Shown piece after piece: positions 62,323-64,000 of a stretch of 64,000 bases of DNA. The translations under genes were made by a program, and so were the position numbers. The notes under the pieces are model-generated. The model saw only the letters and a list, made by a program, of their open reading frames with translations. It was not told the DNA's origin and searched no databases. Position 1 is the stretch's first letter. Each line of letters opens with the position of its first letter. The stretch comes from DUPQ01 sp964563155 (GTDB lineage Bacteria > Bacillota > Clostridia > DUPQ01), in contig CAZLVL010000014.1 in the NCBI GenBank assembly GCA_964563155.1, forward strand, positions 1-64,000, given 5' to 3'.

Positions 62323-62720
62323 TCACTCTCCGTATCTTTTGAACTTGAAAATAAATCTTCAAAAACAATCTCCTATGTACTAGGAATGTCCACAGCTTCT
62401 AATCCCTCAAGCAACCAATTGGTACAGCATATCCTTCTTTATCTCTTGATATTATTATATCTTATTCTCTACTTCCTGATTTGTAAGCACTTTACTTCTT
62501 GATTTATCAATGGTTATTAAAAAGAAATGTGAAAATTGAATAAATATAGATTCAAATAGTTAATAGCACCGAATTAAAGTACCTATATAAAAAAATGTCT
62601 CTCCTGGGGCACATCGTTGAGAGGTGCGGAGAGTCCTGTTATTTTTATTATACCCCAGTTCTAAAAGAGTACAACCTCATGCTTCAAGTTTTCCTTAATA
62701 TCCTTTTAATATACCTTCGC
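62323..62720. other. Gap between the APH and methyltransferase genes
   Basis: This 398-base stretch holds the methyltransferase terminator and a short minus-strand stretch (62373-62461) that reads like a protein relic across one frameshift. No gene with a ribosome site is seen. Confidence 0.45.
62599..62633 (-). terminator. Terminator after the methyltransferase gene
   Basis: On the minus strand CTCTCC/GGAGAG and GCAC/GTGC form a two-part stem, and a T run follows. It is about 90 bases past the methyltransferase stop. Confidence 0.65.
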
Positions 62721-63308
62721 TTATAGCCTTATAATATACCAGGCTGTTTGCTTTTTTATATCTACTATTTCCACCTGTCCAAAAAAGGCTTCCATCTCCT
62801 CTTTTGCAACCTTTATGAAATTGAAATAATCACCAGCCTCGATAAACTCAACCACATCACTTATAATGCCCCTCTTTTCATTGTAGTCATGAAAGATTAT
62901 AAGGCCCTTTGAAACCCTTCTAAGTTCTTTATAAACCCATTGCCTTTGCCCTGGTTTTAGGGCATGAATTACAAAGGATGAAATAACTAAATCAAAGCTT
63001 TTATCAGCAAAAGGAAGTCTTTCATCTCTTTCAACTTTAAGTAAATCTATTGCTCTATTTGCTTTGCGAGTCTTTCTCTTGGCAACCCTAAGCATACCCA
63101 CAGAAGCATCAATTCCCGTTACCTTATGTCCTCTTTGACTTAGAGCATAAGCTAAGGCCCCAGTTCCACAACCATAGTCCAAAACCTTCTCATAATTTGG
63201 CAACATAATATGAGAAGACATTTTATCTAATACCTTTTTGTAATGTCTTGTCTGTATCCTATAGACTGTACCATATAAAGGAGAAATGATATCGAATAAT
63301 AAAGACAT
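62721..63308 (-). CDS. Class I SAM-dependent methyltransferase
   Basis: I prefer the ATG at 63308, which begins MSLLFDIISPLYG as in relatives and gives 195 residues; the frame extends 30 codons further up without a ribosome site, so the start is uncertain. The SAM motif VLDYGCGTGALAYALSQRGHKVTGIDAS is at about 37-64, motif II in SFDLVISSFVIHAL, and a GLIIFHDYNEKRG strand follows. The substrate is unknown; quinone- or small-molecule methylases look similar. It is divergent from the nucleotidyltransferase gene. Confidence 0.82.
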   Translation of the reverse strand: MSLLFDIISPLYGTVYRIQTRHYKKVLDKMSSHIMLPNYEKVLDYGCGTGALAYALSQRGHKVTGIDASVGMLRVAKRKTRKANRAIDLLKVERDERLPFADKSFDLVISSFVIHALKPGQRQWVYKELRRVSKGLIIFHDYNEKRGIISDVVEFIEAGDYFNFIKVAKEEMEAFFGQVEIVDIKKQTAWYIIRL

Positions 63309-63702
63309 AACAACCAATCCATTCTTTTTAAATACTCTATCGACTACAAAAACAAATGGACCCTTTCTTTGCTCCATAATAGAACAATTGATATGCATGT
63401 GTCAAAGTTTAAATATTACAGTATTATATATATTCTAAACACTTATATATTAATCCCTTAGTATTATCTGCCCTATAGTTTTCTTTCAAATCATATAAAT
63501 AACAGACTCTTTCAAATCTTTTCCTTCTATATACATTCCATTATTCTTCTTAAGCTTTCAAATAAACTTCTATGCTAGCCCCTATAACTAGTGAATAAAC
63601 CTTGAATTTATGATAAAGTAATAACTATTCTGAAAATAATATGCGGTGACTGGACTACCGTATTAATTAAGATAAATCATGGGTTAGCGGAGGTTAAGCA
63701 AG
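63309..63702. other. Divergent gap before the nucleotidyltransferase gene
   Basis: About 390 bases, containing possible N-terminal codons of the methyltransferase and the plus-strand promoter region of the next gene (a TTGAAT near 63602 with a TATTCT 18 bases later is a weak candidate). No other feature is seen. Confidence 0.3.
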
Positions 63703-64000
63703 ATGGATGTCATTGTATTGGCGGGAGCGACAAAACCATCAGATCTGACACAAAGTGAAGGCGTACATAATAAAGCCTTTATTCAGATTAATGGACAAGC
63801 AATGCTAAGTTATGTCGTGTCCGCTTTGCAGCAGGTGGCACAAATAGAAAAAATCGTTCTTGTAGGGCCAGCCCTAGAAATTCAAGCTCTTTTCACACCT
63901 TCTGATACCTTGATTGTAGTAGCTGAGGGTAAGTCTATAGTGGAAAATTTACAAAGGGGATTAGCTGCCCTTGGTTCAACTAAACCTTGTTTAATTGTGA
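63703..64000 (+). CDS. NTP-transferase-family protein (partial, runs off the window)
   Basis: The ATG at 63703 has GGAGG 9 bases upstream. The visible 99 residues start with MDVIVLAGATK, then NKAFIQINGQAMLSYVVSAL and IEKIVLVG, the nucleotide-binding N-terminus of MobA/GlmU/IspD-like nucleotidyltransferases. The GG of the usual LAGG signature is replaced by GA. The local base composition is less AT-rich than upstream. The 3' end lies outside the window. Confidence 0.8.
   Translation, partial: MDVIVLAGATKPSDLTQSEGVHNKAFIQINGQAMLSYVVSALQQVAQIEKIVLVGPALEIQALFTPSDTLIVVAEGKSIVENLQRGLAALGSTKPCLIV

Noticed and set aside
1..64000. tRNA and rRNA genes
   Set aside because: No cloverleaf or rRNA-like conserved segments were noticed by eye; small RNAs without conserved motifs cannot be excluded.

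Overview
The window is AT-rich DNA with short intergenic gaps and strong AGGAGG-type ribosome binding sites. It carries S-layer-homology (SLH) surface proteins, GHKL/LytTR signalling, a PrsW protease, a minimal SUF pair and an M-box magnesium riboswitch. Together these point to a low-GC Gram-positive bacterium, most likely an anaerobic member of the Clostridia; the species cannot be told from the sequence. No rRNA, tRNA or intact transposase was seen.

Layout. 1-5 kb: a broken LarA-like start, a YhhN membrane protein, a membrane-bound alpha/beta hydrolase, an atypical SDR and a PHP phosphatase. 5.3-17.5 kb: a 3053-residue SLH surface protein behind a small RNA-polymerase-alpha-CTD-like protein, with a divergent LytTR/GHKL two-component system. 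17.6-27.8 kb: housekeeping and accessory single genes (UDG-fold protein, LigB dioxygenase, MBL protein, AhpD-like protein, XRE-ImmA pair, EamA transporter, Nudix, metallophosphoesterase, DUF4143 ATPase), a two-repeat type I-E-like CRISPR relic and a frameshifted MqsA-like gene. 27.9-32.4 kb: M-box riboswitch and mgtE, a URO-D-family methyltransferase and an FAD reductase. 32.6-51.6 kb: the most striking block, all on the minus strand. It begins with an ECF sigma factor, a two-TM protein, a polytopic protein and a PrsW-type protease. After a terminator and a new promoter come a second two-TM protein, a 2675-residue secreted protein, a 2241-residue SLH protein and an SLH-anchored subtilisin, ended by two tandem hairpin terminators. 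51.8-64 kb: a second XRE-ImmA pair, ArsC, two APH-family kinases, GNAT, SGNH hydrolase, minimal SUF (SufC plus one SufB/D), a diguanylate cyclase, a second DUF4143 ATPase, a methyltransferase and the start of a nucleotidyltransferase.

Working together. The two giant SLH proteins share a central core although they lie in different loci under different candidate regulators (two-component system versus ECF sigma/PrsW). The cell seems to invest about 28 kb of this window in surface architecture. The SLH-subtilisin sits directly after the giant proteins in the same transcription unit, so it may process them or their neighbours on the wall; this is inference. Several short gene relics (LarA, sialidase, cytidine deaminase, MqsA-like, unknown tails) lie at gene borders and suggest continuing gene loss.
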